Shown here piece by piece: positions 18,881 to 27,555 of a stretch of 64,000 nt of DNA. Below the pieces are notes generated by a model. It searched no databases, was not told where the DNA came from, and saw only the letters and a list, made by a program, of their open reading frames with translations. Within the stretch, counting starts at the first letter, position 1; each line of letters opens with the position of its first letter. A program made the translations under genes and the position numbers. Source of the DNA: Saprospiraceae bacterium (lineage in GTDB: Bacteria > Bacteroidota > Bacteroidia > Chitinophagales > Saprospiraceae); the NCBI GenBank assembly GCA_016710235.1, contig JADJLG010000001.1, forward strand, positions 1,353,501 to 1,417,500, in the 5' to 3' direction.

Positions 18881-20260
18881 TTAATAGTTGCCCAAAGCTT
18901 TGTCCAGATCTGCTTTGGCCTGAGAGAGCATTAGTTTAGCTTCTAGGACATTTGCCTGAGAGAGGTAAAGATCTCGTTCCGCTTGTGTGAGTTCCAAGGA
19001 TGAACCTACACCTTCTTTAAATTTTATATTGCTCGTATCATATATTTTCTGTGCCAATTGGAGCGATTTTTTGCGCGACTCCAAAGTATTCAACGCATTT
19101 AGATATTGAGATCTTGCATTTGAAAATTCAAGTTGAACTGCCCTTTCAAATTCCGTTTTTTGAGTATTGGTCTTGGCAAGCGCAATTTTTGCACGTGCGA
19201 TTTTTGCATTTCGATCAAATCCATCAAATATTGGTACTGACAATTGAAGCCCAACTACTGTCGTTGGTAACCAGCCATTTTCATCTGGGTCAAAAAGTTT
19301 GTTCCTTTGTAAAGATTGTGAGTGTGAGGCAAAGCCAAAAAGTGATGGAAAATAGCTCATCCTATACCTTTTGAGATTGATATTGAGCAATTGTAATGTT
19401 TGATCGATGACTTGTGTCTCAGGTCTTTTATTAATGTCTACTCGAATATTTGGATCCATAATATCGAGATATGACCGGTTCATCACTTGTTCTAAATTGT
19501 CCGACAAAACGATTTTCTGATCAAGTGGATAATTCATTTGGAATTTAAGCAGATTTTGAACGACCTCCGATATACGACTTAATTTTTCCTTTTCTGTTCT
19601 CAGGTTTTCCAGGGAGAGTTCTAAGCGATCCACATCGAGTTTTTCAACAAATCCGGCTTTGTTAATCTCACTCATTTCATGGTACACTTTTTCCAGATTG
19701 CTGATGTTTTTGTTTATAATTTGTATTGATTCTTCCGTTGACAATGCAGAGAGATAGGCCTTGGTAACCTGATATTTCACATCGGCTTCGGTCTGATGAA
19801 TTTGCTTATAGATCAATTCTTGATAGAGCTTCTGGGCTTTTAATCCAACGAAAAAACTTCCATCAAAAAGGAGCGTTGAAAATTCGATATTGCCACTCAA
19901 ATTGTGGCTGGTACCAAATTGTGCAGGAAAGCCGGAACCAAAATCAATATCTCTGGATGGTATTACATTTTCTTTGAACAAGATACCATACACTGCAGGG
20001 CTTAAGAAATCAGGTAATATGCTAGTCGGTATATCGAGAAAATAATTGTAAGTAGCCCCGGCCTTGAGTTTGGGCAATCCGATTGCATAATATTCTCTCA
20101 CCTGTTGCTTGGCATCATCTATATCAAATTTTTGAATTTTTAACCTTGAACTTTCCTTTATAGCATAATCTACAGCTTCGGAAAGACTGAAATTTTGCTG
20201 TGCTTGGATCAAAAATGATTGAACGATCAAACAAAATAGTAGAAAGGTATTTTTAAACAT
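18881..20260 (-). CDS. TolC-family outer-membrane efflux protein
   Basis: About 459 residues from the ATG at 20258-20260 (MFKNTFLLFCLIVQSFLIQAQ, signal peptide). The longer frame start at 20296 falls inside a -7 promoter box and is rejected. The protein shows the duplicated TolC/OEP pattern: FSLSEAVDYAIKESSRLKIQ near the N-terminus, and alpha-hairpin segments such as YLSALSTEESIQIINKNISN and SRKKSLQLAQKIYDTSNIKFKEGVGSSLE. The conserved LTQAERDLYLSQANVLEAKL block and the final ADLDKALGNY also fit. It should form a trimeric outer-membrane/periplasmic exit duct for an RND or ABC pump. No pump or membrane-fusion gene lies next to it in the window, so its partner is encoded elsewhere. Confidence 0.92.
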   Translation of the reverse strand: MFKNTFLLFCLIVQSFLIQAQQNFSLSEAVDYAIKESSRLKIQKFDIDDAKQQVREYYAIGLPKLKAGATYNYFLDIPTSILPDFLSPAVYGILFKENVIPSRDIDFGSGFPAQFGTSHNLSGNIEFSTLLFDGSFFVGLKAQKLYQELIYKQIHQTEADVKYQVTKAYLSALSTEESIQIINKNISNLEKVYHEMSEINKAGFVEKLDVDRLELSLENLRTEKEKLSRISEVVQNLLKFQMNYPLDQKIVLSDNLEQVMNRSYLDIMDPNIRVDINKRPETQVIDQTLQLLNINLKRYRMSYFPSLFGFASHSQSLQRNKLFDPDENGWLPTTVVGLQLSVPIFDGFDRNAKIARAKIALAKTNTQKTEFERAVQLEFSNARSQYLNALNTLESRKKSLQLAQKIYDTSNIKFKEGVGSSLELTQAERDLYLSQANVLEAKLMLSQAKADLDKALGNY

Positions 20261-20293
20261 GATGGCTATTTGTACGATTGTATTACAATGATG

Positions 20294-20301
20294 CAAAAAT
20301 A
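20294..20301 (-). promoter_or_regulatory. Bacteroidota -7 box for the TolC-like gene
   Basis: On the minus strand TATTTTTG matches TAnnTTTG and lies 34 bp upstream of the ATG at 20260. It overlaps the first codon of the longer reading frame. Confidence 0.5.
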
Positions 20302-20351
20302 TGACTGTTGGGTACAGATGGGAAATTAAACTATCTCCTGCTTAAAAAGTT

Positions 20352-20359
20352 TACATTTG
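20352..20359 (+). promoter_or_regulatory. Bacteroidota -7 box for the cytochrome c/SDR pair
   Basis: TACATTTG matches TAnnTTTG and ends 14 bp before the ATG at 20373, giving a very short leader. Together with the minus-strand box at 20294-20301 it makes a divergent promoter region. Confidence 0.55.
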
Positions 20360-20372
20360 CGGGCCGTATAAG

Positions 20373-20681
20373 ATGAAAGGTGGAATACTTTTGAGCGTCG
20401 CACTGATTTGGATGTCCTGTACTCAATCAAAGCGGACGAAAGATGAATTTGATCAGGGCAGAGAACTTTACAAAACTTATTGTATCAAATGTCATGGTGC
20501 AGATGGCAATCTGATGTCCAATGGAGCCATGAATCTTCGGTTTTCTGCACTTTCCCTTCAACAAAAGGAAGACGTGATCCGCTATGGAAGGAATCTGATG
20601 AGTGGATTCACTACCGCGCTGGACAGCATGGAAATAGTTCTACTGGCAAAATATGCAGACTCCTTAAAAGATAGTTTATGA
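20373..20681 (+). CDS. Small c-type cytochrome lipoprotein
   Basis: 102 residues. The N-terminus is a lipoprotein signal with Cys16 (LIWMSC) as the lipidated residue. One heme-binding CxxCH motif (CIKCH, residues 37-41) follows, and Met76 (GRNLMSGF) is a plausible axial ligand, as in class I cytochrome c. It should be membrane-tethered on the periplasmic side and carry electrons. The stop overlaps the start of the next gene (ATGA at 20678), so the two are translationally coupled, although an SDR enzyme is not an obvious redox partner. The physiological donor and acceptor are unknown. Confidence 0.88.
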   Translation: MKGGILLSVALIWMSCTQSKRTKDEFDQGRELYKTYCIKCHGADGNLMSNGAMNLRFSALSLQQKEDVIRYGRNLMSGFTTALDSMEIVLLAKYADSLKDSL

Positions 20682-21661
20682 GGAAGGGGAAGAAGCTGTT
20701 CTTGACAGGAGCTACAGGAATGTTGGGATCACATATTTTAGACTATCTACTCCAGGAGCCGCTAGAAGAAATAGTTGCTATTCATCACCAGAATTCACCG
20801 ACTTGCTCCAAGGAAAACCTCACTTGGATAAGAGCTGATCTACTTCGTCCGGATACTTACGAATTTGCTTTGGAAGGCGTAGATACCGTAATTCATAGCG
20901 CAGGCTTAGTTTCTTATTCTGCAACTGATCGCAATATGCTATATCGAGTAAATGAAATAGCTACATCAGATCTTGTAGACTGTTGTCTGCATGCAGGGGT
21001 GCGAAGGATAATTTACATTAGTTCAGCTTCCACACTGAGTAGATCATCTGACCCCAATTATATCGGACTGGATGCATTGGGTGATCCGGTTTTTACAAGT
21101 GAGTATGCAAAGAGTAAATACAAAGCAGAACTCCAGATACTCAGGGCAGAGGCAGAAGGTATGATTGTGCAAATAGTACATCCGGCCTTGATCCTTGGAT
21201 TTGGCGATTGGACGGAGGGCTCCAATGCCGTATTCAGACGAGTGCACCAAGGATTGAGGTATTATCCTGCTGGAAAAATTGGCGTTTGTACCGCAGAGAA
21301 TACCGCAAAATGGATCGTCCACCTGATTCGGCATGATGGAGAAGCAAAGCAGAGTTTGGTTTACGATTCAGTAGTGCATTACAAAGACCTTTTTGCTTGG
21401 ATTGCAGAGGGAATGGGTAAAAAGGCGCCCTCAACTCTCATCGGGAGCAGTATGATTCGAATTTTTCGCTGGACTGACAATGTCGTGAGCAAAATAAAAG
21501 GAGTTAAATCAGTCATGACCTCAGAAACGGAGAAGCAGGTGAGCACAATTCTAAGCTACCAGAAAGCAAATTCTACATACATGAGCTTAAAGAGGGAAGG
21601 CTTAAGAGACCAATTGTTGCGGATCTCCGGACTATATATGATTAAAAAATCTAATATATAA
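20678..21661 (+). CDS. NAD(P)-dependent epimerase/dehydratase (extended SDR)
   Basis: 327 residues. A Rossmann GxxGxxG motif sits at residues 11-17 (TGATGMLGSH), followed by a mid-domain DTVIHSAGLVSY segment. YISSAS and the catalytic YAKSK (YxxxK) complete the extended short-chain dehydrogenase pattern. The closest general resemblance is to the dihydroflavonol-4-reductase-like or 3-beta-HSD-like group, which reduces or epimerises carbonyl substrates. Substrate cannot be assigned. It overlaps the cytochrome c gene by four bases and forms a two-gene operon with it. Confidence 0.88.
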   Translation: MRKGKKLFLTGATGMLGSHILDYLLQEPLEEIVAIHHQNSPTCSKENLTWIRADLLRPDTYEFALEGVDTVIHSAGLVSYSATDRNMLYRVNEIATSDLVDCCLHAGVRRIIYISSASTLSRSSDPNYIGLDALGDPVFTSEYAKSKYKAELQILRAEAEGMIVQIVHPALILGFGDWTEGSNAVFRRVHQGLRYYPAGKIGVCTAENTAKWIVHLIRHDGEAKQSLVYDSVVHYKDLFAWIAEGMGKKAPSTLIGSSMIRIFRWTDNVVSKIKGVKSVMTSETEKQVSTILSYQKANSTYMSLKREGLRDQLLRISGLYMIKKSNI

Positions 21662-21772
21662 ATTGTTATAATTGATGAACATAAAATTGACTAATTAATT
21701 TATGTATAAATGACTTCTAAGACACTGGAATTTGTCGTAATTTTAAGCTTCAAACTATAAACTAAACAAATT

Positions 21773-23617
21773 ATGAATAGACTTTTACTACTACTTGGCT
21801 TTGTGGCCGCATTGGGATTGTCGGTCCAAGCCCAAAAAGAACTCGCATTTATTAATGCGCCTTCAAGCATTGCCGGACAGATCGACTTTGTAAGAGCAGG
21901 ATTTGGCGGGGAATTTACAAGTGTAATTTCCGGTGAAGGTATCAAAACAGTACCTGCATTTGCTTGTAATTCAGGACCTATTACAAATGGGGCTGCAATC
22001 TCCGGTAATATTGCCTTGATTGATCGTGGAAATTGCAATTTTGATGAGAAATGTTTGAATGCTCAGATCGCTGGAGCCATCATGGTTATTGTGATGAACA
22101 GCAATTCTGCAACACTTGGTGGGCCGGCATTTGCTATGGGTGTCGCGACTCAAGCAATTGCAGATCAAATCACTATTCCTTGTGTCATGGTAAGTTTTGA
22201 TGAAGGGAATAGAATAAAAAATGCAATAACATCAGGTGAGAAAGTTACTTTCTCAATTGGACTTTTCCCTGATCAAAATGTTGACTTGAGAATTAATAAT
22301 CTTGAAAAAATAGCTCATGCACCAGCTGGAACTGTACCTCTTTCACAAATCAAAACTGCCGCTGATTTTGATGTTTTAGTTGCTGCATTACCTACCAACG
22401 ATGGATATCAAGAAGCCACAAATGTGAAAGCGAAAGCTACCATAACTCATGTACCTAGTGGTACTGAGGTATTCAATTCTACAAGCACAGATACAATCAA
22501 TATCCTTCCTGATTCAACTACAGGAATTTTGATCGCAGAATATCCTTTTGTTTCAAACAATAAAGGTTTAGGTCAATACAAGATTGACTATTCAGTAAGT
22601 TCTGATAGTACAGAGAAAATTATCAAAGACAACATCGCTACTTCAAGCTTTTATGTAACAAAATCTGCTTATAGTAAAGCCAGATGGAATATGGCTGCGA
22701 ATGAACCTTTAGTTACAACTTATTTTGGACCTTCAGCAGCAAATAGAACTGGTTTTTTGGAGATGCTTTCTCCGTATAGATTGAACAATGGGCAGGGTTA
22801 TTCTATCGATTCTTTGGTTTTCAGAGTGTTAGTGAGTTCACCATCTACTCTAGCAGGTGTTACCATGGAAGGCTATATTTACAGATGGGATGACGTCAAT
22901 CAAGATGGTGAAGCTACTAACGACGAGATGATGATAGCTGCAGCTGGAACATATACTTTCCCTTCAGGAACGACAGCTTCTTCGGGACTCGTGCGTATGA
23001 ATCTGGAGAATTTTTCCGGACTTGAGCCTCATTACATTATTCCGGAGAATGAAGGTTTATATGTTGCTGCTATAAGATATGTTGGTGATGCACCAATGTT
23101 CTTTCCATTTGACTTTGGGATAGATTATGGAATTAACTTCCAAATCAGAGAAGCGGCTCAAGCTTTAGACTGGGACGCATATCCTTACCTTCAGACGACT
23201 CTCACCCCTGCTGGGGTTGTATCATTTGAAGAAGCTGGTTTGTTCAATGATAGTGGGTTAGAGCCATATATGGGTTATAGTGGAGCTTTCTGGGGAGCAT
23301 TGGCTACTGGAATGATTATGAGTGAACAAGTAGTTTCTAACAAAGACCTTCTCACTGACGCTGATGTTCAGGTACAATTGTCTCCAAATCCTGCAACAAC
23401 GGAATTGGTAGCAAAAATTAAACTCGCCCAGCCCACAACCTCAATGGTATATCACATTATTGATATCAATGGAAGGTTGATCACACAATTCAATGATAAA
23501 TCAGGGCAAGAGTATGTCAGCAAATTTGACGTATCTGAACTCCCTGCAGGTCAATATATACTTAAAGTTCAAACAGACAAAGGTTTCCAAAAGGCAAACT
23601 TTACAGTCGTGAAATAA
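21773..23617 (+). CDS. Secreted PA-domain protein with T9SS type A domain, tandem copy 1
   Basis: 614 residues. Signal peptide (MNRLLLLLGFVAALGLSVQAQ). Residues ~60-155 form a protease-associated (PA) domain (ISGNIALIDRGNCNFDEKCLNAQIAGA, ITIPCVMVSFDEGNRIKNAI). A central region of beta-rich sequence follows (TMEGYIYRWDDVNQDGEATNDEM). The C-terminal ~80 residues are a type A T9SS sorting domain (YHIIDINGRLITQF ... LPAGQYILKVQTDKG). No peptidase catalytic domain accompanies the PA domain, which is unusual because PA modules normally ride on proteases. The gene directly downstream is a full-length paralogue in the same order, so this is a tandem duplication. Each copy has its own terminator. Confidence 0.88.
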   Translation: MNRLLLLLGFVAALGLSVQAQKELAFINAPSSIAGQIDFVRAGFGGEFTSVISGEGIKTVPAFACNSGPITNGAAISGNIALIDRGNCNFDEKCLNAQIAGAIMVIVMNSNSATLGGPAFAMGVATQAIADQITIPCVMVSFDEGNRIKNAITSGEKVTFSIGLFPDQNVDLRINNLEKIAHAPAGTVPLSQIKTAADFDVLVAALPTNDGYQEATNVKAKATITHVPSGTEVFNSTSTDTINILPDSTTGILIAEYPFVSNNKGLGQYKIDYSVSSDSTEKIIKDNIATSSFYVTKSAYSKARWNMAANEPLVTTYFGPSAANRTGFLEMLSPYRLNNGQGYSIDSLVFRVLVSSPSTLAGVTMEGYIYRWDDVNQDGEATNDEMMIAAAGTYTFPSGTTASSGLVRMNLENFSGLEPHYIIPENEGLYVAAIRYVGDAPMFFPFDFGIDYGINFQIREAAQALDWDAYPYLQTTLTPAGVVSFEEAGLFNDSGLEPYMGYSGAFWGALATGMIMSEQVVSNKDLLTDADVQVQLSPNPATTELVAKIKLAQPTTSMVYHIIDINGRLITQFNDKSGQEYVSKFDVSELPAGQYILKVQTDKGFQKANFTVVK

Positions 23618-23641
23618 TGGAATTATAATTTTCTATAAATG

Positions 23642-23673
23642 AAAGCCCGGTATCGTTTATCGGGCTTTTTTTT
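23642..23673 (+). terminator. Intrinsic terminator
   Basis: AAAGCCCG (23642-23649) pairs with CGGGCTTT (23661-23668), followed by a T-run. It begins 25 bp after the stop of the first PA-domain gene. Confidence 0.85.
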
Positions 23674-23848
23674 GTTCTCAACTCTTATTCAATCTTCATT
23701 AACTCAATATATCTCTGAGTCGAATTCAAGCTATAAAATTCGGTGTTAAGTCTCTAGTGATTTTGCTATTTGTATTCACGTTTCCAGCTTTTATTCGTTA
23801 TTAGAAAAAACAATTAATAGCTAATGACTATACTTCAAGACTTGTCAG

Positions 23849-23856
23849 TATATTTG
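23849..23856 (+). promoter_or_regulatory. Bacteroidota -7 box for the second PA-domain gene
   Basis: TATATTTG matches TAnnTTTG exactly and lies 31 bp upstream of the ATG at 23887. With the terminator upstream, this shows that the tandem copies are separately transcribed. Confidence 0.5.
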
Positions 23857-23886
23857 AAAAATATTTATTCACAACAATTCTAATCC

Positions 23887-25707
23887 ATGAAAAAAAATCT
23901 ACTATTTTTTCTATTCGTAATATGCCTAGTTGCGGCACAAGCACAAAAGGTGTTGGTACGAATCTCCCAACCTGCCGGTATAGCAGGAAGTATTGAGTTT
24001 GCAAAGGCTGATTTTGGAGGAGAAATCGATAAGAATTTTGATTTGCAAGGTTTATTTGGAAAACCAAATGAAGGTTGTAGCGCATTGACCAATTCCGCTG
24101 AAGTTACGGGTAACATAGCAATTCTCGACAGAGGTACTTGCTTAATGGATGAAAAATGCCTTCGCGCACAACAAGCCGGAGCTGCTTTGGTCATTGTCAT
24201 CAACAACAGGGTAGGATCACCATTTCCAATGCCGGCTGCCAATGTAGCCAATCAAATTACAGTACCATGTATCATGGTATCTCAAGCAGATGGTAACCGA
24301 ATCAAGGCAGCTATCAATGGTGGGTCAGAGGTATGGTTTTCTATAGGACCGATTCCTCCTCAAAATGTGGACTTAAGGGTAAATAATTTTGAGCGAATTT
24401 TTAATCCTGAAGCTGGTGCTTACCCCATTGGCCAATTGCGTGCAGAAAGCGATTATTTGTTTTATCCCGGAATGTTCATTATCAATGACGGGATAGTTTC
24501 AGCTTCAAATGTCAAATCGCACGCAACCATATCTTTCGGAGGTCAAAGTATTTATGATAATATTTCCTCTGATCAAGTAGCTATAGAGTCTGACTCATCG
24601 ATCTTTTTGTTTAATGATTCAGCAAATCTAAGCAGTTTAAAGAAGGGTGTGGGTATTTATGAAGTGAGCTATGTAACCTCATCCGACAGTGTAGAATTAT
24701 ATGATATAGACAATAAGGCAAAGAATACCTTTAGCATTACGAATAATATATTTTGTAAAGGACGTTGGAATCCGGCGACGAATTTACCGATGATAACCAA
24801 TTATTATACTCCAAGTCCCTGGCCTGGTAGTTATGAGCTGTTGTCATTGTTCAGGCTGCCTTATAGTACTAGCCCAACTGCTATAGGATACTCTATAGAC
24901 TCGTTAGTATTTGGAGCGGCAACTCTTGCACCGAATTTAGCAGGATTGACTATGGAAGGGTATATATACAAATGGAATGACCTGAATGGTGATCTACAGG
25001 CCACAAATGATGAGATGGAAATTGCGGCTGCAGGCAGTTATACTTTCCCTAGTAATTATACATCAGCATTTGGAGACATTAGAATGAACCTGGAAAACTT
25101 TGTTGGAGACCAGCCCCATTATTGTGTTACAGGAAGCAATGATCTTTATATTGCCAGTATAAAGTTTACTGGAGCAGAGACTGTTTTCTTTGGATTTGAT
25201 GAGGGATTTGATTATAATGGAACCGTGGCTTATCGGAGCTTTACAAACACAGAAGACTGGGAAATGTATCCTTATTTGCAAATTACTACCACAGGATCAG
25301 GTGTTGTTGATTTTGAAGGAGCAAGAGTGTTTAGTGCTCCTGCAGGTTATACGGGATTTAATGGCATTTTCTGGGCTTCTTCAGCTACCGGAGTAATTTT
25401 AGGCGAATCTACTGCTTGTCCGGTTGGAAATAAGGATGTTCTGGATGATACCAAGTTGCAGGTAAATATTTATCCAAATCCTGTAAATCAATATCTACGT
25501 GCAGATCTGAAATTTGCTATTCCGATAAAGGAAATCACTTATCATATCCTGGATATTAATGGAAGGCTGATCGACATCAAAACTGATCAAGAAGGTCAGG
25601 AATTCCATCCAAAGTTTGACGTGAGCAAACTCCCTTCAGGGCAGTATATTTTGAAAATACAAACAGAAATCGGCTTGCGTAAACTAAACTTTACCGTAGC
25701 GCATTAA
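23887..25707 (+). CDS. Secreted PA-domain protein with T9SS type A domain, tandem copy 2
   Basis: 606 residues, collinear with the preceding gene over its whole length. It has a signal peptide (MKKNLLFFLFVICLVAAQAQ) and a PA domain (VTGNIAILDRGTCLMDEKCLRAQQAGA, ITVPCIMVSQADGNRIKAAI). The same central segment (TMEGYIYKWNDLNGDLQATNDEM) follows, then a type A T9SS domain (YHILDINGRLIDIK ... LPSGQYILKIQTEIG). Divergence is spread evenly, so the duplication is not recent. Cysteine pairs in the PA domain are kept in both copies. The function is unknown, but retention of two full copies suggests distinct expression or ligand ranges. Confidence 0.88.
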   Translation: MKKNLLFFLFVICLVAAQAQKVLVRISQPAGIAGSIEFAKADFGGEIDKNFDLQGLFGKPNEGCSALTNSAEVTGNIAILDRGTCLMDEKCLRAQQAGAALVIVINNRVGSPFPMPAANVANQITVPCIMVSQADGNRIKAAINGGSEVWFSIGPIPPQNVDLRVNNFERIFNPEAGAYPIGQLRAESDYLFYPGMFIINDGIVSASNVKSHATISFGGQSIYDNISSDQVAIESDSSIFLFNDSANLSSLKKGVGIYEVSYVTSSDSVELYDIDNKAKNTFSITNNIFCKGRWNPATNLPMITNYYTPSPWPGSYELLSLFRLPYSTSPTAIGYSIDSLVFGAATLAPNLAGLTMEGYIYKWNDLNGDLQATNDEMEIAAAGSYTFPSNYTSAFGDIRMNLENFVGDQPHYCVTGSNDLYIASIKFTGAETVFFGFDEGFDYNGTVAYRSFTNTEDWEMYPYLQITTTGSGVVDFEGARVFSAPAGYTGFNGIFWASSATGVILGESTACPVGNKDVLDDTKLQVNIYPNPVNQYLRADLKFAIPIKEITYHILDINGRLIDIKTDQEGQEFHPKFDVSKLPSGQYILKIQTEIGLRKLNFTVAH

Positions 25708-25724
25708 TCTGTTTTCAGAGTAAA

Positions 25725-25766
25725 ATCAAAAGCCCGGGACCACTGTTTCGGGCTTTTGATTTTTGG
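25725..25766 (+). terminator. Intrinsic terminator
   Basis: ATCAAAAGCCCG (25725-25736) pairs with CGGGCTTTTGAT (25749-25760), then a T-tract. It closes the second PA-domain gene. Confidence 0.85.
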
Positions 25767-25847
25767 AGGATTTTTTGGTTAAGAACGTACTTATGTTAAT
25801 ATTTAGTTAATATTTTAATATTATTAACTAATAAATTGATAACTTAT

Positions 25848-25855
25848 TAATTTTG
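25848..25855 (+). promoter_or_regulatory. Candidate -7 box upstream of the cysteine-rich lipoprotein
   Basis: TAATTTTG fits TAnnTTTG and lies 29 bp upstream of the ATG at 25884. The surrounding sequence is extremely AT-rich, so a chance match is possible. If real, the transcript would carry a ~145-nt leader before the ATG at 26007. Confidence 0.35.
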
Positions 25856-25958
25856 GTTATTAAATAACTAAAAAATTATTAACATGAAATCACTAGAGGA
25901 ATTTTTTAATTCAAGACATTTTGAAAACACTATTAAGAAATTTTGTTTCAAAAAACTA

Positions 25959-26018
25959 GAAATTCGACATTCCGAATCCCAATTTTTAAAAGTTCATGAC
26001 ATCGGAATGTCGAATTTC
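25959..26018. repeat. 17-bp perfect inverted repeat spanning the lipoprotein start codon
   Basis: The arm at 25959-25975 (GAAATTCGACATTCCGA) is the exact reverse complement of 26002-26018, with a 26-bp spacer. The right arm contains the ATG at 26007. In RNA the hairpin would bury that start codon, so this may be a translational switch or the footprint of a small mobile repeat. Confidence 0.85.
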
Positions 26019-26726
26019 ATAAAATTTTCACTTTTATTTTTAATTTTTCAAGGTTTAATTGGATGTAAGCAAGAAGTTGAAACACCTATTACTGCAACTA
26101 ACCAGCTTAGTAAAAATACAAGCGAGTTTCAATGGGCTGATTTGGTAACGGATTGTAGTAATTTTTCCAATTGCACTAATATTAATTGTTTATGCCCAGG
26201 AATAGGCTGTTGTTCGCGTCAAAATTTAGATCCATGTAACTATCCTAATATGGGAGCTTATGCAATTGCAGTTGCTACTGAATTATGTAAAGCAACTACC
26301 AATTGTACTGGACCAAGCTTATCAACAAATTGTTCTGTTATAGAAACAAAATGCTTAGATTTTAGTCTATTGCCATATGGGACGTTCAGTGAAGATCCAG
26401 ATGGGAATCCTTTCCATTTTTGCTCAAATACTACATCTTGTAGCACATATTATTGTCCTGAATTTCAAGCAAATACACCATATTTACATATTCCGGTATC
26501 TATAGCTTTGCAGAATCAAATAGCAGCTCAGGTGAATTTTCTTGCGAGTTTATTTATGCCTGCATGTCCTTCAAATATATGTACAAATTGTACACCATCA
26601 GTGAGCATTAGCTACTCTGTTTGTAACGATGGTTCCAGTTGTGAAAATATAAGTGAAGAGCACTGTTGGAATACTAAGATAATAGTTCAATTTACATATA
26701 TATGTTGTGGAGGATCGCATATATAA
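26007..26726 (+). CDS. Orphan cysteine-rich lipoprotein
   Basis: 239 residues from the ATG at 26007, which gives a good lipoprotein signal (MSNFIKFSLLFLIFQGLIGC, Cys20 lipidated). The frame is open 41 codons upstream to an ATG at 25884, but that extension is charged, has no signal and runs through an inverted repeat. The mature protein has about 22 further cysteines in motifs such as CLCPGIGCC, TNCTGPS, CSNTTSC, CPSNICTNC and YICCGG, plus many N-x-T/S runs. I do not recognise the family. The density suggests a disulfide-rich fold outside the cytoplasm or, less likely, metal binding. The gene is isolated between terminator-like hairpins, and its AT-rich, cysteine-heavy composition differs from its neighbours. 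Confidence 0.72.
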   Translation: MSNFIKFSLLFLIFQGLIGCKQEVETPITATNQLSKNTSEFQWADLVTDCSNFSNCTNINCLCPGIGCCSRQNLDPCNYPNMGAYAIAVATELCKATTNCTGPSLSTNCSVIETKCLDFSLLPYGTFSEDPDGNPFHFCSNTTSCSTYYCPEFQANTPYLHIPVSIALQNQIAAQVNFLASLFMPACPSNICTNCTPSVSISYSVCNDGSSCENISEEHCWNTKIIVQFTYICCGGSHI

Positions 26727-27078
26727 CAGCATGTACTACATAAATTTATATGTTGGAAATCGATTATATTATTATTCTGATGTAAAATTTAGCTGAATTA
26801 ATTTATAAGTTTATACTATAAGGTTTTTAATTTAACTAGTAAAACAATTCTTACTAATATTAAATTTTAAATTAATGCTGGGGTGAGTTTTTAGTCGCCC
26901 CAGCATTAATTGTTTGATTTCTTAGGATAGCTAGTTTAATGACAAAGATATCCTGTTGAATTTAATCTTAATATATTTCTATATTTAGCAATTAATAGAA
27001 TTGTTAGGTATTTAGAGCTAATTTATTAAATATGATGAAATAATTTATAAAAGAAATTCTTCTGGCTTATGCAATAAA
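26727..27078. other. 352-bp AT-rich intergenic region containing one strong hairpin
   Basis: No coding frame is convincing on either strand. The only structured element is the perfect inverted repeat at 26870-26911; the rest is AT-rich spacer between the lipoprotein gene and the 3' end of recX. Confidence 0.6.
26870..26911 (+). terminator. 14-bp perfect hairpin, candidate terminator
   Basis: AATTAATGCTGGGG (26870-26883) pairs perfectly with CCCCAGCATTAATT (26898-26911) around a 14-nt loop. It lies 143 bp after the lipoprotein stop. There is no classic T-run, so a processed 3' end or protein site is also possible. Confidence 0.5.
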
Positions 27079-27555
27079 TCACCATTTTTTGATGAAGTAT
27101 TGATCCATAAGTGAGTTTATCAATTCAGACTCAAATCCTTTTTGATATAATGATCTGAAGATTTTTTGTTTTGCTGCAAAATCTATTTCTTTTGAATTCT
27201 GAGCTAGAGATATAATTTGTTTAAAGGCCTCATTTTCGTATTCTTCATCAGATATTTCTTGCAAAGCAATTTGAACCAATTTTCCAGTTATACCATGTAC
27301 TTCCAGCTCGTGAATTATTTTTTTCTTACCCCAATGATTGATTCTGAACTTTCCTCTGACAAAACTTCTTGCAAATCTTTCTTCGTTCAGATACCCGGAT
27401 TTTATAAGTTCTAAAGTGATTTCGCCGGCTATCTCTCTACCGCATTTTAGCTCATACAATTTTTTTTCAACCTGCTTTTGACTACGATCCTGATACGCAC
27501 AGTAATGTTGTAATTTTTGTAGTGTGATTTCTTTTGACGAATAAATCTTATTCAT
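27079..27555 (-). CDS. recX: Regulatory protein RecX
   Basis: 158 residues, all helical, with the RecX three-helix repeats: LQKLQHYCAYQDRSQKQVEKKLYE, LIKSGYLNEERFARSFVRGKFRINHWGKKKI and HELEVHGITGKLVQIAL. RecX binds RecA filaments and limits their activity in homologous recombination. The ATG (27553-27555) overlaps the stop of the upstream HAD gene by one base (TAATG), so the two are translationally coupled. recA itself is not in the window. The family call is confident because the order and spacing of the repeats match. Confidence 0.92.
   Translation of the reverse strand: MNKIYSSKEITLQKLQHYCAYQDRSQKQVEKKLYELKCGREIAGEITLELIKSGYLNEERFARSFVRGKFRINHWGKKKIIHELEVHGITGKLVQIALQEISDEEYENEAFKQIISLAQNSKEIDFAAKQKIFRSLYQKGFESELINSLMDQYFIKKW

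Noticed and set aside
25884..26006. 41-codon N-terminal extension of the cysteine-rich lipoprotein
   Set aside because: It carries no signal peptide, would place the lipobox at residue 61, and runs through the inverted repeat; treated as leader or upstream frame.
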